A stretch of DNA of 7,148 bases from Spirochaetaceae bacterium (GTDB taxonomy: Bacteria; Spirochaetota; Spirochaetia; Treponematales; Breznakiellaceae): the NCBI GenBank assembly GCA_031279895.1, contig JAITHR010000013.1, positions 1 to 7,148 of the forward strand, in the 5' to 3' direction. The notes beneath the pieces are model-generated. The model saw only the letters and a list, made by a program, of their open reading frames with translations, was not told where the DNA came from and did not search any database. Shown piece by piece: positions 4,568 through 7,148 of the stretch. The position numbers were made by a program, and so were the translations under genes. The number at the start of each line of letters is the position of its first letter. The first letter of the stretch is position 1.

Positions 4568-5910
4568 TCCGCGCCGCCGCCTGACTTCGATGCGCGCATC
4601 AGATTCTCCCGAACCCGCTCCGGTTCCCCGTCATGTTGGGTAACGATACGGGAGACCGCGTCGTAGCCCAGGGCCGGCACAAAGGCGCTGGCAAAGGCGG
4701 TCGAGTTTTCAAGGAGCGCGGCGCACCGCTTGATGTCCGCGGTAAGGGTTTCAATACAGTTGACCCGAAAAAGACAGACGCCCCGCTCAAGGAGCGTGAG
4801 GCTTTCCAGCAGCGCGTCCGCGATAAGGGGCGTAAAGGGGTTAAGCTCGAACTCCCCGGCGCCGGCTGCCATCGTGAGGGCGTAATCATTGGCTTGGACT
4901 TTCATGGCGATCTGCATGACCATTTCGGGGATAACCGGATTGACCTTTCCCGGCATGATGGTGCTTCCCATCTGGAGCGCCGCGAGACGTATCTCCCCGA
5001 ACCCGCCGCGGGGCCCGGAGTTCATAAGGCGCAGGTCCCCCGCGATCTTCATAAGGTTCACCGACAGGGCCTTGAGCAGACCGGAAACCTCCACGAACAC
5101 GTCGTTATTCTGGGTTATATCCATCGGGTATTCGGAGGCCGCAAGACCCATGCCGGTCAGTTCCCGCAGCTTTTCAATCACCAGATACCGGTACTTCCGC
5201 TCCGCGTTGCCCGAAAGCCCCACGGCGGTTCCCCCCAGGTTCACCTGACGGAGCCGCTCCTCGATTTTGTAGAGCCGCCACCGGTCACGGGCTATCCCCT
5301 GGGCAAAAGCGCCGAAGGCCGAACCCAGCGTAATCGGCACCGCGTCCATTAACTCGGTGCGCCCCAGCTTCTTAACGCCGTCAAATTCGTTTTCCCGTTT
5401 CTGCAAAGCCTCTTGCAGTTTCGCGCACTGGCCGCTCAGGTCCCGAAGGAGCGCCACCGCCGCGATGCGCAGCGCCGTGGGGTACACGTCGTTGGTTGAC
5501 TGCCCCCGATTAACATGGTCGAGCGGGTGGATGATGTGATAGGACCCGGCAGGCTCCCCCAGGATGCCGAGCGCCCTGTTCGCCAGCACTTCGTTGACGT
5601 TCATGTTGGTTGAAGTGCCGGCCCCGCCCTGGAGCGCGTCAACAATGAACATATCCGCCCCCTCGCCTGCAAGGAGACAGTCGCACGCTTCGGCAACCGC
5701 CTGATACACGGCTTTGTCCGGCCCCTCTTCCAGTTGCGTATACGTCAGGGCCGCGGCTTTTTTCACCAGAATCATGGCGCGTAAGAGGCGCGTATTCGTA
5801 TTCCGGTATCCCAGGGAAAAGTTTTCCCGCGCACGGGCGCTTTGAATACCGTACAGCGCCGTCTCCGGTATCTCCATTTCCCCCAGAAAGTCCCGTTCAA
5901 TCCGCGTCAT
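4564..5910 (-). CDS. aspA: aspartate ammonia-lyase (aspartase), C-terminally short
   Basis: A 448-residue protein of the fumarase/aspartase superfamily, somewhat shorter than typical aspartases (about 470). It shows GAGTSTNMNVNEVLANRA (96-113), RGQSTND (135-141), GRTELMDAVP (183-192), NLGGTAVG (224-231) and the signature loop GSTIMPGKVNP (315-325), with the probable general base Ser316 plus Lys322 and Asn324. The family reaction is L-aspartate to fumarate plus ammonium; MPGKVNPVIPE is aspartase-like, but substrate assignment within the superfamily is not certain from motifs. The residue after GRT is Glu186, where fumarases usually have His. The protein stops soon after RVRENL, lacking the terminal LLT-xx-EL helix of relatives. 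The start ATG 5910 overlaps the hydF stop (ATGA) and has GGGAGGGG just upstream, so translation is probably coupled to hydF. Its stop overlaps the gnd stop tail-to-tail. Confidence 0.88.
   Translation of the reverse strand: MTRIERDFLGEMEIPETALYGIQSARARENFSLGYRNTNTRLLRAMILVKKAAALTYTQLEEGPDKAVYQAVAEACDCLLAGEGADMFIVDALQGGAGTSTNMNVNEVLANRALGILGEPAGSYHIIHPLDHVNRGQSTNDVYPTALRIAAVALLRDLSGQCAKLQEALQKRENEFDGVKKLGRTELMDAVPITLGSAFGAFAQGIARDRWRLYKIEERLRQVNLGGTAVGLSGNAERKYRYLVIEKLRELTGMGLAASEYPMDITQNNDVFVEVSGLLKALSVNLMKIAGDLRLMNSGPRGGFGEIRLAALQMGSTIMPGKVNPVIPEMVMQIAMKVQANDYALTMAAGAGEFELNPFTPLIADALLESLTLLERGVCLFRVNCIETLTADIKRCAALLENSTAFASAFVPALGYDAVSRIVTQHDGEPERVRENLMRASKSGGGAD
4589..4600. repeat. perfect 12-bp palindrome near the convergent gene ends
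   Basis: GATGCGCGCATC is its own reverse complement. It lies inside the end of the aspartase gene, 22 bp past the gnd stop. It has no flanking T run, so it is not a standard terminator, but it is the only clean dyad noticed near the two convergent stops. Confidence 0.3.
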
Positions 5911-7127
5911 GGCCCCTCCCGCTCTGTTATTTCCGCAAGGATATGGGGGAATATGCTTACTCCGCGTTTCAGGATGCCCTGTATATGGGCGATGATGGTG
6001 CCGTAGTTGGTGAACGCCGCCCCCTGATCCCACGCGCACTTCTGTCGGTACGCCATCTCCCGCTCGTTTACCATACACCCCCCGCAGTGGGCGACGAGGC
6101 GGTACGGGGAGAGGTCCTCTGGAAACTCCACGCCGGAGGTAAAGGAGAACTCAAGCTGTTTGCCGGTAAAGTTTCTCATCCAGCGGGGTATTTTAACCGT
6201 GCCTATATCATCGCACTGCCTATGGTGCGTACACCCTTCGGCAATGAGGATGCGGTCCCCGTCCCGCAAGTCGTCAAGTACGCCCACCCCCCGCACCGCT
6301 TGTAACAGAAAGCCTTTGTAGCGGGCGAATAATATTGAGAAGGAGGTGAGGGGAACGTCCGGCGGCGTATCCGCCGAGACTTTGGCAAATACCTGGCTGT
6401 CAGTGATAACGAGGCGCGGCTTTTGCTTGAGGCCGGAGAGCGCCTCTTTAAGCTCGTGTTCTTTCACCACCACCGCCGCGGCGTCCGCTTCAAGAATGTC
6501 CCGAATAGTCTGCTGTTGGGGCAGAATGAGCCTCCCTTTCGGCGCGGCCTTGTCAATGGGAACCACCAGCACCACGATGTCAGACGGGTGGAGCAGGTCA
6601 CCGACAATCCGCAGTTTCGGCTCTTCCCCTGCCGAGAGCCCCGCGATTTTCTCCTTGAGAGTTTCAATATGGTGATTGTTTTTCGCACTCACATAGATTT
6701 CGTGGGGATCCGAGGGAACCGGCGCACCTGAAAGTAGGTCGCTTTTATTGTACGCCACGACAAAATTGACGTTCTTTTCCTTGAAAATCCCGATAAGGTC
6801 CGTATCCGCTTTGGTTTTCCCCGCCGTCGCGTCCACCACCAGCACCGCCACGTCGGTTTTGTTCAAGACCTGTTTCGCCTTGCGGACCCGCTTTTCCCCC
6901 AGCTCCCCCTCGTCGTCAATGCCGGGGGTATCAATAATAAGCACCGGGCCGAGGGGGAGAAGCTCCATAGCCTTATATACCGGGTCTGTAGTGGTACCCT
7001 TCACATCCGACACAATAACCAGATCCTGGCCCGTAACCGCGTTGACCAGACTGGACTTTCCCGCGTTGCGCCGCCCGAAAAATCCGATATGCACCCGCTC
7101 GGAAGAAGGCGTTTCATTTAGTCCCAT
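5907..7127 (-). CDS. hydF: [FeFe]-hydrogenase H-cluster maturation GTPase HydF
   Basis: A 406-residue protein, normal for HydF. The N-terminal GTPase domain has the P-loop GRRNAGKS (18-25), a G2-like region GTTTDPV (44-50), DTPG (66-69), NKSD (127-130) and SAK (147-149). A middle dimerisation domain follows. The C-terminal iron-sulfur domain carries CTH (C299, H301) and HCGGC (347-351), the HydF pattern CxH-x45-HCxxC. By family knowledge HydF is the cytoplasmic scaffold that accepts products of the radical-SAM enzymes HydE and HydG and delivers the [2Fe] subcluster to apo-hydrogenase. The gene is followed with a 4-nt overlap by an aspartase gene. ATG 7127 is preferred; a GTG six codons upstream (7145) overlaps a -10-like sequence. 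GGAAG lies almost against the ATG. hydE, hydG and the hydrogenase itself are not in this window. Confidence 0.96.
   Translation of the reverse strand: MGLNETPSSERVHIGFFGRRNAGKSSLVNAVTGQDLVIVSDVKGTTTDPVYKAMELLPLGPVLIIDTPGIDDEGELGEKRVRKAKQVLNKTDVAVLVVDATAGKTKADTDLIGIFKEKNVNFVVAYNKSDLLSGAPVPSDPHEIYVSAKNNHHIETLKEKIAGLSAGEEPKLRIVGDLLHPSDIVVLVVPIDKAAPKGRLILPQQQTIRDILEADAAAVVVKEHELKEALSGLKQKPRLVITDSQVFAKVSADTPPDVPLTSFSILFARYKGFLLQAVRGVGVLDDLRDGDRILIAEGCTHHRQCDDIGTVKIPRWMRNFTGKQLEFSFTSGVEFPEDLSPYRLVAHCGGCMVNEREMAYRQKCAWDQGAAFTNYGTIIAHIQGILKRGVSIFPHILAEITEREGP
5913..5920 (-). promoter_or_regulatory. ribosome-binding site of the aspartase gene inside hydF
   Basis: GGGAGGGG on the minus strand, with core GGAGG ending 4 nt before ATG 5910. 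It lies within the last codons of hydF and supports ATG 5910 over the upstream in-frame extension, which lies wholly inside hydF in another frame. Confidence 0.7.
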
Positions 7128-7133
7128 ACTTCC

Positions 7134-7142
7134 AGTATAATA
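7134..7142 (-). promoter_or_regulatory. possible -10 element of hydF promoter
   Basis: On the minus strand TATTAT (7142-7137) overlaps TATACT (7139-7134), the latter 5 of 6 to consensus. The -35 would lie beyond the window edge. The expected start is close to ATG 7127, suggesting a leaderless or near-leaderless message. Confidence 0.3.
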
Positions 7143-7148
7143 CACCGC

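Noticed and set aside
4633..5352. Plus-strand open frame of 239 codons opposite the aspartase gene
   Set aside because: It is antisense to a gene with clear aspartase motifs, and its translation has no recognisable domain. Long antisense frames are expected in GC-rich coding DNA.

Overview
This GC-rich window looks like a piece of bacterial chromosome, probably from a strict or fermentative anaerobe. The best pointer is hydF, an [FeFe]-hydrogenase maturation gene, with an aspartase gene directly behind it. The Sir2 protein is of the Thermotoga-like class U, and the 6-phosphogluconate dehydrogenase and MoxR ATPase are widespread families. A spirochaete of the Treponema group is my best guess, at low confidence, because no taxon-specific marker is present. 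I see no mobile element, integrase, CRISPR array or rRNA.

Layout. On the minus strand from 946 down to the left edge is a D-alanine-D-alanine ligase-type ATP-grasp gene, cut off at its 3' end by the window. A 253-bp divergent intergenic region (947-1199) follows. It holds a long imperfect inverted repeat, a tandem pair of about 24-bp repeats, a minus-strand promoter for the ligase and a strong plus-strand promoter (TTGACA-17-TATATT). The plus-strand promoter serves tRNA-Phe(GAA) (1200-1272), with a class U sirtuin (1290-2039) starting 17 nt after the tRNA and a MoxR-family AAA+ ATPase (2091-3044) behind it. After 74 bp, which contain a possible promoter, comes gnd, encoding 6-phosphogluconate dehydrogenase (3119-4567). 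On the minus strand, hydF (7127-5907) and an aspartase gene (5910-4564) overlap by 4 nt (ATGA) and form a translationally coupled pair. The aspartase gene ends tail-to-tail with gnd and overlaps it by 4 bp.

How the genes relate. hydF and the aspartase are the only clear functional pair: HydF is the scaffold GTPase on which the [2Fe] subcluster of [FeFe]-hydrogenase is finished, and aspartase releases ammonium from aspartate. That ammonium could feed the nitrogen of the bridging amine ligand; this is inference. The tRNA, sir2 and moxR genes may share a transcript, but the proteins have no evident common pathway. The gnd product supplies NADPH and ribulose 5-phosphate and looks independent.

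No complete new system is evident. The best leads are the hydF-aspartase coupling with a C-terminally shortened aspartase, unusual residues in the gnd product at a lysine known to bind substrate phosphate, the structured repeat region upstream of tRNA-Phe, and a tRNA promoter whose spacer contains a 10-T run.
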